From Ashinkailepas kermadecensis (lineage: Eukaryota; Arthropoda; Thecostraca; Neolepadidae): a stretch of 64,000 nucleotides of DNA. The stretch spans positions 970,001-1,034,000 of the forward strand of contig JAOTOM010005134.1 in NCBI GenBank assembly GCA_034440615.1. The letters are read 5' to 3'. The notes beneath the pieces are model-generated. The model worked only from the letters and a program-made list of their open reading frames with translations. It had not been told where the DNA came from and did not search any database. Positions 37,619 through 48,672 of the stretch are shown piece after piece. Every line of letters begins with the position of its first letter. Position 1 is the first letter of the stretch. The position numbers and the translations under genes are program-made.

Positions 37619-38039
37619 GTTACATCTAGCAATTGGTGATGGAAAGTGAGATGTGGCATAAACTGGTTGCACCGTCAGCACACCCTATGCTCACCCTACG
37701 TTACATGCCAAATGCAACCCGATGTCCTTAGTAGTCGAAACGAATATATGTAGCTGGTATGTCGGAAACACTATGCACATAAAATGCATATCCTTACTAA
37801 CGTAAACGTGGTTTTCGTGTTGGAAGCGCTTCACATGCAAACATTTTGTTCTTCATTCACACACGCACACGTTTCCATTCATTCACATCCAGAACTGCAC
37901 AGGCTGGAACAAGATCACTGCAAGGCAATAGTGAATAGAGATAGATAGTTAGATAGATAGTGAGATGTGTACATAGAGATAGAGAGTATATAGAGATAGA
38001 GTATATAGAGAGATGTAAATAGAGATGTATGCATGCATT
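37619..38039. other. Intronic unique DNA ending in GATA-type microsatellite
   Basis: The microsatellite (gatagata, tatagaga) spans about 37930-38015. Nothing else recognised. Confidence 0.55.
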
Positions 38040-38238
38040 ATAAAGATAGGTAGATTGGTAGGTGTGTAGGATGTTGGTGGATAGTTTCTTTGGTATTCAG
38101 GATGTGGTACCGGTTGGGGCGTTGAGTATCTTTTATCCAGGCTTATAGCATCTTCCCTTCACAGGCTTAATCCAGATGGCCCCTGTGGCTCTTATTAAGT
38201 CCGTCACTTTATGACTTCATGACTTAATGAAAATATCT
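38040..38238 (+). mobile_element. CR1 LINE 3' UTR, 5'-truncated copy
   Basis: Aligns by eye with 61885-62085: both have ggtgtgt-ggatgttg-tgga, then tggttgggg, then gatggcccc-tgtggctctt and attaagt. It ends with tatgactt/catgactt octamers. The length indicates an insertion truncated just upstream of the 3' UTR. Confidence 0.78.
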
Positions 38239-39060
38239 CGTTTGGCAGTCTGTATCCGTGATAGTTCATGTCCCTTTGAAAAGGCTGAAGCCCTTCCAAT
38301 TTTTGGGTGAGTCTCTCTAATAAATGTATATTTTGACATCGTACCCCATGGGCCATCCCTTCTCATGCGCTTTGACTTCACCCGTTTCAGCATTGCTGTC
38401 CCCCTATTCCATATTCGGCAACACCGTCAATCTTCCACTGCTGTCTGTACCTACCGCACAGTTTATGAATCTACTGACAATCGCTTCTTTCTTCACATGA
38501 CGGATTGCTTCCTTTGTATGGCGTGGTTTGGTCATTTGCCCAAATATCAATATCAACTCCACCTCCTCCAATTCATAATCGCCGCTTCACAAAAATCACT
38601 GCCACATATTTACAAGAACGTGGTTAGGCACATTACGAATATCAAAGCCGGGGATCTCACTGGATTTCAACCGATAGCCGGAAAACCGCGGCACATGCTG
38701 CCAGTCACCCTTGTATCTGCTCCTGCGTGCAGGCATATTTTGCTGCTAGTTGGGTCAGCTGACTTCCACTGACTACTCCCTGTTTAGTGTCCATAGCTCA
38801 AAATACCCAACTAATTTCATGTAACCATGCATTCATCTATTCAAGGTGCATATTCGTCTCTTGCCATATGTTGTTACGTTGAACATATTGCTCGCAAGAT
38901 TAGTAACAGCAAAGCCAGTAACTGCAAGAGGGCGTACAATGAGTATACGTCTAAAACGAAAATTCGGAAAACGTCAGCGTTCAATTCCGGAAGAGCAGAA
39001 ACAGCTAGGAGATGCTTTGACTACCAACATGAAAGGAAAAGGTTGTACGTGCCCAGTGCA
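38239..39060. other. Intronic DNA, no gene supported
   Basis: A plus ORF of 135 codons (38365-38772) has no recognisable domain. It lies inside intron 1 on the opposite strand to the TGF-beta gene. Confidence 0.4.
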
Positions 39061-39108
39061 GCGGAGGATTGTTTGAAGCGTGACGCAGAGCGGGAGGGGA
39101 GGACTCAC

Positions 39109-39257
39109 CTCTGCCGCTGCGTCTCCGTCTCGGGACTCGGCGACGGGCTGAGCTCGCCCAGCGACTGGATCGCCTTCTCGTAGTCGGGCTCGACGTTGTA
39201 GGGCGCGGCGGCGGCCCGGCCGGCGGCCAGCACCGCCAGCACTGTCAGACACAGCAT
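39109..39257 (-). CDS. TGF-beta superfamily ligand, coding exon 1 (signal peptide)
   Basis: First coding exon of a secreted TGF-beta-type ligand. Seen: the ATG at 39257 opens 49 codons plus two bases. The frame begins with a hydrophobic signal peptide, MLCLTVLAVLAAGRAAAA (residues 1-18), followed by a polar stretch starting PYNVEPDYEKAIQSLGE. The exon ends ...CGGCAGAG before a consensus donor gtgagt (39108-39103). An in-frame TGA lies 17 codons upstream (39308-39306) and the -3 base is G, which supports this start. The exon ends in phase 2, matching the single-base completion at the start of exon 2 (AG+G = Arg50). Inference: linkage to exon 2 across about 36 kb rests on phase, order, strand and the expected order of signal peptide then prodomain. 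A separate gene with the same phase is possible but less likely. Confidence 0.75.
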
Positions 39258-39760
39258 GTCCTGCTCTGACGGAGGCGACCAATCAGGACCGGCCGGCGAC
39301 GCGCGTCAATTGCACACAAGCGCGCCAGTCTGCTGAGTTTTCTCTCCGGCCGCGCTGACGCCCGACGCGCGCGACCAATCAGCGGCTGTGCCGGCGCGCG
39401 ACGCGAGCGTCATCCCGCCCGCCGCGGTCACGACCTGGCGGCACTGCCCGAGGCGCCGAAAACTGTCGGCGCCCGCCGACCAGCCAGCACGACCGACCAC
39501 CGCCAGGCGGCCGCGGCCACCACGCCGGCTGAGGCTTCCGGGCGCCTTCGGGCTCGAGCTGGCAGCCGTGTGGCCGCTGCAGTGCCAGCCGGAGGTGTCG
39601 GCAGCCGTGATGTATTGGTGGGCAGTGGCGAACGGGCAGCGACAGACGACAGCTGCTGAAGTCTGGCGCGCATTGCCCGCTGTGCCCAGCCAGGCATGGC
39701 CCAGCCTGCTGATGTATACCGTCAATATTAGGTAGACACAGGCACAGAGGCGAAACGAAA
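39258..39760 (-). promoter_or_regulatory. CpG-rich 5' flank and probable promoter with two inverted CCAAT boxes
   Basis: The 500 bp upstream of the ATG are strongly GC- and CpG-rich, unlike the AT-richer DNA beyond about 39760. On the gene strand CTGATTGGTCGC occurs at about 39288-39275 and again at 39384-39371. This is the classical Y-box/NF-Y (inverted CCAAT) form, spaced 96 bp. The first is only about 20 bp upstream of the ATG, so it lies in the 5' UTR unless the UTR is very short. I see no clear TATA box. The transcription start is not determined. Confidence 0.45.
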
Positions 39761-40735
39761 AAGCGACGCGCTGGAGCGCTAAATGGAACTCCATAGATGG
39801 ATGATCAAACAGCCATCGCATTGATGAACTGTTATCTGCAGAACAAAACCAACATTCTGCCTTCCACAAAAAGAGCCGAACGGTACTTATTTGTATTTTT
39901 TCAAGTAATTCATTTAACGTCCAGGAATGGCAAAGGAAAACGTATCGCAAAGGACAGTGCCTGACAGCTTCAATACAATGAATGGTGCATTTATTTGTCG
40001 CAGAACATGTGCTCAGTGGAACATTTTCCGTCAAAGCCGATGAAGCCACAGTGAAAATCCTTCCGCTGAAAATTGTCCTCATCCTATTCCTGTGGGGCTG
40101 ATTTCCCGCCGACACTTCCACCTTCCCTGAGATTTTCCTCGTGCCATTTAGAATCCATTTCTGCCAGAGCTCCAAAAAAAATTTGGTGACTTACTCTCAT
40201 TTCCATGAAATGGTAATCCTGAGCAATACAAAAACCGGCTCGAGGGGTACATTTTGAAAGGCATATTACATCGTTCGTATCTCTTCTGCCAAAGGTACAT
40301 CACGCAACGATGTATCGGACATTATGCGGCATGGAAAAGTGTCGCTACTGTGTTAAAATTATTTCGTTCTCAGATACCTTGTGCTTGACAACACATCTTA
40401 GGATGCCAGTGGCGTGTTCATATAGTCGAAATTGAAAATTGAACCTTATGAAAATTGACATGGGTGACAACGGAACAAAGGTGCTTTGCAAACAGACTTG
40501 TGCTCGACTCAAAGTTTTTGAGTCGACTCACATTTGACTCATAGACCTTGAGATCCGATTCAACTCATGATTCAGAGCAGGTCAAAATTATTTGATTCGA
40601 CTCAATTCAGACTCAGAGCTCACGAAGCATGATTCAACTCACGACTCAAACAGAAAGTTGAATCGATTCAGATCAGACTCATAAGCCATATGATTCAGTG
40701 TGCACTGCCCACACATTATATATATATATATATGT
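39761..40735. other. Upstream intergenic DNA, no gene supported
   Basis: AT-rich. From about 40495 to 40700 there are irregular repeats of gactca / gattca (gattcaactcatgattcag), a degenerate low-complexity stretch. Confidence 0.5.
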
Positions 40736-40739
40736 ATAT

Positions 40740-40929
40740 AATGTGAGGTGAAAACAAAGTTATAGTAAAAATAATTCATTCGACAGACAGTTTGATGTCA
40801 ACGCATCTTCATCTGTGTCTAATTAAAGAAGGGAATTAGTATTTATTTAGACACCAACGAAGATGCTCTAACATCGAAACATCTGTTGAATATATTATTT
40901 TTGCTATAACTTTGTTTTCACCTCACATT
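40740..40929. mobile_element. Foldback/MITE with about 80-bp inverted arms
   Basis: The left arm begins atgtgaggtgaaaacaaagt (40741) and the right arm ends with its complement (40928). Arms of about 82 bp carry a few mismatches around a 25-bp centre. Both ends abut TA, as expected for a Tc1/mariner-type MITE. The left side also joins a (TA)n tract, so the duplication is not decisive. Confidence 0.75.
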
Positions 40930-40984
40930 ATTTATCATTCGTCATGCACTGTAATGGTTGGTATATAGGATATATACAGATAAA

Positions 40985-42240
40985 TGCATGTGCATGTGCA
41001 TAAAGTAATTGACTCAAAAACATTAACGAGATGAATGGTTGTCAATGCATATGCAAAGCAATGAGTGCATAATACTTCAATCCACATCAGCATGATGCAC
41101 AACCTGAATCATATATACCTGACACACATCACCACCTAACTTCAACATAGCACCCAGGTCCTGCACTGGAATAGGTATCTGCACAGAATGAAATTGCGTT
41201 GGTTTGTTGCCCCCACGAAGTTGGTTTGGTAGCGGGCTTGAAGGTTTCCCTTCACCATTGGTTTACACGTAATTTTACCGACTTTCTCTACGCTATCTTG
41301 CATATTTTATGGCAAGATAGGGTACTTTTACGTATTTTAATTGAAAGACCTATTCTTTAGCTTCAGCAAAGGGTATCCTAAATTACCCAGTAATAATCGT
41401 CCTGCCTAGCAATGTGCCATTTCCGGCAGGCTCATGATCAAGCGCCTCCAAAATAAAGGGATTGTTCCCGATATTGGTAGGTTCCCTCTACCATCCATTT
41501 TGCAAACCAGAAACAAACTGTTGGTTTGGAGTTTCTGTGAGTGTCTGCACCACTGAGGAGGCTTTTCTACATTCCAAGTGTCTTTTTGCACGCTTTTTTT
41601 CCCGCGTGATTTTGTCAATTTTTTCAGCTTGAGCTTTTTTCATCACTCCTGACGATGGCCCCTGGCCGAAACGTTGAGCAACAAAGTATAACCTTTAACG
41701 TTACTTTTGATGTCAACTCAGCACCTCCTGGTATATTGAAGGTCGTATATATATTGTATTTCCACACAATGACTTCGTAGACGCCAGCTCCGGCTCAAAT
41801 CATGTATTACTTCCCTTGCCTTTTCACACAACTAGGTTCGAATCGTTGCGTTAGGCATCATAAGCGGACATAATACCGGTGGCACCGCTCTGGCGGTGGG
41901 TTTGTGAAGGAACACCACCAGAGTGGGCTTGCTCTGATTAATGCTATATTCTGGTTTCTAGACGAGGTGCAAGTAAGTTCCAATGGTCCAATTTGAACAA
42001 CATTGAAACAAGCTCTCTTATGATGTGTAGTTCGTTTTATTATCAAATCATTTCACCCTGTCACGTTGCCCTTAAAGCGAAATGGGAGCAATTGGCAACT
42101 CAACATCTTGTGATAAAAACGTGTCATACATCTTCTGTGTGACGTCCTGACAATTTCCAATGTTCTTAACTAAACGAAAATGGAACGTGCTACATTTTTA
42201 CATCATCTTGAATAAATTCCATGAAGGTTTAACCCGGTCA
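40985..42240. other. Intergenic DNA, no gene supported
   Basis: AT-rich. Nothing recognised except a short stem-loop cctgacgatggcccctggcc followed by gaaac at 41648-41672, of a kind that recurs in invertebrate repeats. Confidence 0.45.
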
Positions 42241-42243
42241 CTT

Positions 42244-42598
42244 TTGCGCTCAATTCCAGAATTTGTGTCCCAAATTATCACAGTGTATCACTTTAAATTG
42301 TATATCAGATGTTCTGCATCACCGAATTAATTTCCAAGGGTCTGAAATAAACCGGCATAAAATCCGCTGCATTCTGATCCCATACTGGACTATTTTTATA
42401 GATATCTAACCCTGCCATTTTTGCACTGAATTCCAGGATTTGTGTTTCAAATTATCACATTGTATTCCTTTTAATTGTATATCAGATGTTCTACATTAGC
42501 GAATTCATTTCCAATGGTCTCAAATAAACCGGCATAAAATCAGCTGCCTTCCGATGCCATACTCGACTACTTTTATAGATATCTAACCCTGTAACTTT
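42244..42598. repeat. 177-bp tandem duplication (two copies)
   Basis: ttgcgctcaattccag at 42244 recurs as ttgcactgaattccag at 42421. Both copies continue with tcagatgttct, aataaaccggcataaaat and atagatatctaaccct. It may be a satellite monomer pair. Confidence 0.85.
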
Positions 42599-43684
42599 TT
42601 ACCTTTTGACATGAAGCTTTGCGACATTATTGACGTTCTGGCATGGCTCGATGCACGTCAAGCGCCGAAGGTTGCTGCCTAGAGGATCCGTAGGGCCGCC
42701 GAGCGGTGGCACGACGAAAAGTAAAGTTCTACCCTTGAACAATACTAAGCAACATCGGCTCTGCCACGCCAAAATGGTGTAGGAGAAATTCACGGTTGTA
42801 GATGCATTCTTTCCCTTCAACGCCCATAAGCGTAATCTTCTTAAACAATTTCGTGAAAACCTGTCGGCCTCAACTCTAATGGTGACGGAACTCATGCCAG
42901 GCACATCGCCTATCGTTTCAAATATGAAAATCTGCCTGCAACTTTGGCGTTGGGGCCCATTAACATTGAGGGAATAGGAATCCCGCGCCCCGCCATATTG
43001 TGAATTGCGGGCGGTCGGGGACGGGCCGGGGGCCGCCGGCGGCCGGCCGTTTATGGTTGAAAATAGTTCCAGAAGGAAATACGGAAAGTAACAATATGCG
43101 CAATACGTCACTGTAAATGGCAATAAAATTGACGTCTGAAGGGAAGCCAACTTTCACAAACGCACTTCGCATCATATTTTAGGGAGACAGAGTCTCAGGA
43201 ATTGTAACTATATTCTTCGCGCACACACTAGTGAGCATCCGGTTGCGCTTGTCGTAGGAGCATGTTTCAGAGTTCTTGAATGGCATCAGGAACCTACCTG
43301 TTTTCTTTCTTTACTGGAGATCCCCCGATGTCCGCATTAACATTGCGTTTGACACCTAACGGTTGGGGAGGCTGTACAGAAGCAGAGTCTATGCTAAGAG
43401 TAAGCTTGCTGCATTGGCACCGAGAGCTGAACATACCCACATTGTCTGCCAGTGTCGCCTGGTGTCTGCGCCCCCTCCTCACCTGGCCTGTTGGCAACTG
43501 GCCATCCCAGCCGGAGACGCTAATAACGAGCACGTGAAGCGACTCGACCCGCTGTGCCAAGGCGATGGACCTTCGCAGGATAGTGCTCGACCCACTGAGC
43601 TAGCCAGCCAGCCGATGCAGACTGCTTTTTAGATAATGCATTTGTGTTAACGAGTTCGAAGGCATTTTCGGAGATGTACACACA

Positions 43685-43685
<1 letters not shown>
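42599..43685. other. Intergenic DNA, no gene supported
   Basis: A GC-rich patch lies at 43010-43050. A minus ORF of 183 codons (42599-43150) has no recognisable domain. Confidence 0.4.
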
Positions 43686-43860
<175 letters not shown>

Positions 43861-43964
43861 CATAGTGAGTTTTTAATGGAGAAGACTCAGAGCAGCGTAT
43901 TGGCGAATGCTGTGAAGCGTGTGTTCCCCCTGCCTTCGGCATGGACATAATTTACATTTCTGGT

Positions 43965-45280
43965 AAATTGTCTGGCAATGTACAATGGACAAGTTTCATG
44001 TCGGAACAAACCGTATTATTTGTCAAGTTTCACTACTGATTTTTTATTCTAAAGACGATTGTGGCATGCATTTGTTTTTTAAAAGTCATTAAAGAGCTTA
44101 AATAATCATAAAATCACTTCAGAATGCCTCGCTTTGTGATTGGTCAACACATCTGTGACGTCACGTATGTCGAGGGTAGCGAAGGTCCACCGCCGGCCAT
44201 TCGATTTTACGCATAGGACGCTACCAAGGTTGGATTAATCGTGACTGTTTTATTTAAATGGCATCCGACCGTCGGGTGACTTAGATGTCCAGGCAGGTTG
44301 TTCGGGCTCTTGTCAAAAGGATCCATCTCGGTATATCGGAGCACTTCTATATCGTTGGTCTATTAGCCAATATGATTAAATATGTAAACAGAGGTCAGGC
44401 TTGACAGCGGAATATTTAGTGTCTGGCAATGATGCGCATAAGATTAGACATGCCGAGTCACCTGCTCGCCGATCTGTTCGGTGTGAGCACTGGTTGCGTA
44501 TCCAGGCTGCTAGCTCTTGTCGTGCCTGTGCTTGGGAGCTGTTTAAACGAATTGGTTGCTTCGCCAGAACAGCAACCGATCCGTGATAATCTGCCTCGTG
44601 CATTTATGGCACATTGCATTATTGCATTGCCTGTGAAAGCATTATTGATTGCTTCGAGATCCAAATTGAAAAACCGGCTCACGCGGTCGCGCAGAGCACG
44701 TCATGGTCAGAGTACAAACAAAAATGCAATAGTGTAAAATATCTCATTTTTGCTACCCCTGACGGGCTGATCAACCTTGTATCGGATTGCAAACCAGGGC
44801 GCGTCAGTGACATGGACATCGTGTGCAGTTCAGAATACCTGGACTGTCTGCGCAACGGTGCAACAGTTTTAGCAGATAGAGGTTTCAAAGGAGTTGGAGA
44901 GCGAGGCAGCAAAACGCGGCTGTTCATCAGTCCGGCCAGCAAGCGCTCGAAAGGATGAAACTCAGTTTAGTGCCACAAGCACTCACTTTGTCCTCCATGA
45001 TGTGATTCGGTTGAAAAACTTGGCGTAGAACTACCCGATCCAGACTTCACTGCGCGTCTCCGGCCTGGCCGCTTCGAGGCTCGACATATCTGACGTCATC
45101 ACTACAAGTAGGTTTTTAAATCGAAGACAACACTTAACTGAAATCATTTAATTAAGTAGAAAATGCACCTCCGATGAGCAAAATACTTCAGTTTTGTATA
45201 CGAAATATTACATACGTTTTTTTTTGCAACAAAATACCCATTACGTGAAACTTGTCCATTATGCATTGAAAATCACTTAG
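43965..45280 (+). mobile_element. ISL2EU/Harbinger-type DNA transposon, degenerate
   Basis: A perfect 15-bp inverted repeat, aatggacaagtttca at 43984-43998 and its complement at 45246-45260, sits within weaker matching flanks (caatgtac / caatgcat outside). These ends enclose the broken DDE transposase at 44429-45000. About 1.3 kb in all. The exact outer ends and the target duplication were not resolved. Confidence 0.65.
44429..44958 (+). pseudogene. DDE_Tnp_4-type transposase, frameshifted
   Basis: Transposase of the DDE superfamily endonuclease group (PIF/Harbinger and ISL2EU relatives). Seen: a helix-turn-helix segment RLDMPSHLLADLFGVSTGCV at about 44438-44497. After a frame change near 44600-44625 it reads IIDCFEIQIEKP (first catalytic Asp), then TSWSEYKQKCNSVKYLIFAT, DGLINLV, GRVSD and VLADRGF (second catalytic Asp). 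The third acidic residue and the RxHVERxIGRxK tail are not visible; a stop follows at 44956. The frame change and truncation make it inactive. The two parts are in frames that differ by one base. Confidence 0.8.
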
Positions 45281-45805
45281 AAGATGCCATGATGCAGGTA
45301 ACGATTGCATAGATGGGTTTTTGCTTTAATATCCTTTAATATATAATACATAGTAGCTGTTTTGTCGGGATTCCATACATCCTACCTCCCACAGAGCAAA
45401 CGATTCTGATATTGATTCAAACTATTGTGCCCAAGGTTATAACACGATGGTCCTATTATTCGATAACGATATTCAGTGGTGCCAGAGGTGACTGTGTAGC
45501 TGAGAATAATCAATCTGTCCATGAATTAGCAATTTTTTAACGGCGAATAAGCAACAGAAAAGCGAGAGGAAGTATTAAGCAAGTGACTGTGGTGGGATTT
45601 TGTGTGCATGTGTGTGTGTGTGCGTGTGTGTGAAAACGAAAACATTGCCCATCGAACGATTTCTATATAGCGATTATAATGCAACATTTATTCAACGACT
45701 TAAAACATAAAGATTGTATGAGAATTATATATAACGTGATACATTCTACATGGCAATTTATTGCCCATGGAACGACGTCCTCCGAATGGCATCTTCCGAC
45801 TTGAC
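45281..45805. other. Intergenic AT-rich DNA
   Basis: Contains a short (GT)n tract at 45603-45631. No gene recognised. Confidence 0.5.
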
Positions 45806-45821
45806 GGATGGGGACATGGTG

Positions 45822-45979
45822 TTGGTTATTGGTTTTTACGACACGTCGACCGTTGAGTCATGTAGCGTCGCCAATCTCTCACGCCGATTGGTCGCGGGCG
45901 AAGAGTAGCGACAGGTGATACTCGAACCCACAACCTTCGATTGTGAGACGAGCATCTTACCCCTAGACCACTCGTCCCC
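45822..45979 (-). mobile_element. tRNA-Val-like SINE with 14-bp target-site duplication
   Basis: The reverse strand begins ggggacgagtggtctagggg and continues with an A-box-like tggtctaggggtaag. An anticodon-loop-like ctcacaa (CAC, Val) follows, then a B box gggttcgagtatc. A tRNA-unrelated body of about 85 bp ends cgtaaaaaccaataaccaac. The insert is flanked by identical atggggacatggtg copies at 45808-45821 and 45980-45993. The tail lacks poly-A, suggesting mobilisation by a LINE that recognises a specific 3' end. Confidence 0.88.
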
Positions 45980-45993
45980 ATGGGGACATGGTG

Positions 45994-47425
45994 GCTTCTT
46001 TGTGTGTGCCCCTGCATATGCGGGAACAATGGCAAACAAACGCTAGCCCCAATTATTTAAAATCATCACAGCCCATGACAGAGAACTGTATCCGGTCCAG
46101 TTTCTTGGCAGTCTCTTAGCGCGTTTGCACAAGTATTCCCAGTTGGCCGGCCAGCAGCGGCAGCCGTGCCTACGATAACAGTGCCGTCCCCAGCGGCGAG
46201 TGTCCCCTGTCCGGCCGGACACCGCGCGTCCGGCCGACACCTGGCGGCGCGACCCGGCAACAGCGTTTCATCATCACAGCGGACGCTTGTTGATTCAGTG
46301 GGACCCCACCTTCGAGAAGGAGTTCACGGCTGCCGGCCCATTAGTTCACGGAATTATTTCCATATTCTGTGCCGCGTGACGTTCGTCCCGCTGTCCCAAA
46401 TATGTTGCGGACGTCGGCGTCGACGGCGTTCCTCATCTCACTGTGCTGTATCAAATTGGGACACCCATTCCGTCTTCGCAACACGAAATTGTCAGACATG
46501 CACACAAAGCTGGAGCTCCAAAATTCCACAGGGTGCTGATTTTGATCATGGGACTGTACTGAAGTAGATTAATGTCGATTTCATCGATGTGTTCGGCTTT
46601 CCATTCATGATTACCGAGAATGTGTGGAGAACGCTTTAACTTTGTTCAGCGAGACTCCGCAAAGCGGGATTTCGTCGAGGAAAAGATCTCGAGCGATTTA
46701 CAGAGCTCGCTGGATGGGACCAGTCTGATGTATGGAACAAATGTGGATTTTTAATGATCAGATGCGCTATTACCGATATGAAACTGAACAGCTTCGTCTG
46801 ATGGACGTATTCATGTCCCTGTTCGGCATAAAAAAATTGGGGCACGCCAGCGAGCAATGGAGCGAATACACCACTCAACGACATGTATGTCCTAGCTTTC
46901 CAACATCAACCAGGACCTTGATAATCTGTTGTCAAAGGTATATCCCGGCATAAATACCGCCTTGCACCCGACACGGGGGAGACGACGGAGACACCTGAGA
47001 CGGCGGAGACGGTGGAGACGGTGGAGACGGCGGTTTGTGTTTTACTCAGTCGTGGTCCGGAAGAGACAAGCAGCCTGAAAGAGAACATGACCAGAACCCT
47101 GCTAAGTGAAGATCCCCTGCAGTGACTTCAACTTCAGGAAACCTCCCTTCAGAAGGATCTTATTCATAAAAACAGCAAATCGCGGACACTAAACGTCACA
47201 TGCATCCTTCCTATCCCCACTTTTCGGTACCATCGGTACCAACAGAAACTGAGTACTTGATCCAGCTTCTGAATGGGCGCCTCACCTCATCTGCACGTAC
47301 GTGCAGAACAGGTCGCGGGAACTGGCAAACTGCGAGCGACGCCGCCAGGAGAGGAATGAGAACGATCACATAATATGCAGCAATCGTAGCAGAAAATGCA
47401 TACCAACGTCAGCAGCTCCTTCACG
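45994..47425. other. Intergenic DNA, no gene supported
   Basis: A CpG-rich patch at 46150-46260 and a short ggagacggtg repeat at 46975-47035. No recognised domain. Confidence 0.45.
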
Positions 47426-47427
47426 TG

Positions 47428-47632
47428 GTTGATGACCACCGTTGCTTGTACCCCAAATTCCAGGAGGTGACCCTCACCGACCGATGCCTGTCACGCGGTG
47501 GGTGACCACCGGTGCTTGTACCCCCAATTCCAGGAGGTGACCCTCACCGACCGATGCCTGTCACGCGGTGGGTGACCACCGGTGCGTGTACCCCAATTCC
47601 AGGAGGTGACCCTGACCGATTGATGCCTGTGA
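47428..47632. repeat. About 70-bp tandem repeat, 3 copies
   Basis: The unit contains gcggtgggtgaccaccggtg, then caattccaggaggtgaccct, then gaccgatgcctgt. Confidence 0.9.
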
Positions 47633-48477
47633 CGTAGGTCTCAACATACTGTGAACAGTGCAACTGGCGTGTTTACATTCGCATGAAAACTTGAATGCCC
47701 AGTTGCAGGTAATGAATACTTCTCCGATAATTGCCTGTTTAAGTTCAGAACTTTCGGGACTGAGCTAACAATACCATAAATGCATCTTAGTATCAACTGC
47801 ATGATCTGTGGTCAATGTATGTTGACCGCACATCATAATTAAGACGGCCATCAGAGCTTGCTGACCTCAGTTTGCTTCAGTTGATCTTCAGGAACAAGAA
47901 AGTATCGTACAGCTGTCATCACGAATGTGAAGTTACCGCTGATATCTATTATCTGTTTGGTATTTAATTATTGTATTCACTATGACAAACAATGGTATGC
48001 ACCGGAATAATTATTGAGGATAAGCACATGAACGAAAGTTAATTCAGCAATCGCATTCATTTTTTTAGGTATTGGCGATAAGCACATGAGCGAAGCATTT
48101 AATTCCGCATTGGTGTGAACAGGTATACTCATGGTGCATACGCTATGATAATGCAAACTCACCAGAAACGCTCTTAAATGTTCAACTTCAAGGGCTTTGG
48201 TTCACAAAAGAACTGCTGTCAATCAAATTGGTACTGAATCTCCTCCAAACTATGAGAAACTCACCATCAAATACAATGTCTGAACTTTGGTTTGGGACAC
48301 ATCTATCGCGGGGCGCATCACAGGACTTCTATGTACTCCCATGGAGACATGCAATGGCAACTCTGTCTTGCAGAATGGCGTCATATGGTACCGTTGGTAC
48401 CGTCATTCACTATTTCCATACGTGCTTGGTCGGTGACTATATATCTACTAATGCATGATCCATCTATCAATATATAA

Positions 48478-48485
<8 letters not shown>
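47633..48485. other. Intergenic AT-rich DNA, no feature seen
   Basis: A small local duplication (gataagcacatgaacgaa / gataagcacatgagcgaa) at 48020 and 48077. Confidence 0.5.
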
Positions 48486-48570
<85 letters not shown>

Positions 48571-48572
48571 TA
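48486..48572. repeat. (TA)n microsatellite
   Basis: About 40 TA dinucleotides with few interruptions. Confidence 0.95.
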
Positions 48573-48596
48573 TAAACATATACTAACATGGACAAG

Positions 48597-48672
48597 TCGC
48601 TTCGAGACATGTATCGTTCGTCATAGGCTGGTGACTTCGAGACATGTATCGTTCGTCATAGGCTGGTGACCT
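48597..48672. repeat. 38-bp tandem duplication
   Basis: cttcgagacatgtatcgttc gtcataggctggtga occurs twice in direct succession. Confidence 0.9.

Larger units (their letters stand above)
2975..39108 (-). other. Intron 1 of the TGF-beta ligand gene (about 36.1 kb)
   Basis: Bounded by gtgagt (39108-39103) and cccag (ending 2975). It is filled by tandem arrays, transposon relics and CpG-rich stretches annotated separately. I found no convincing nested host gene on either strand. Confidence 0.7.

Noticed and set aside
38365..38772. 135-codon plus ORF inside intron 1
   Set aside because: No recognisable domain or splice signals. Could be an old repeat remnant.
41648..41672. Hammerhead-ribozyme-like CTGACGA ... 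GAAAC motif
   Set aside because: Helix II needs a bulged base after CUGANGA, and no helix III with a U-H cleavage site follows. The motif is common in invertebrate repeats.
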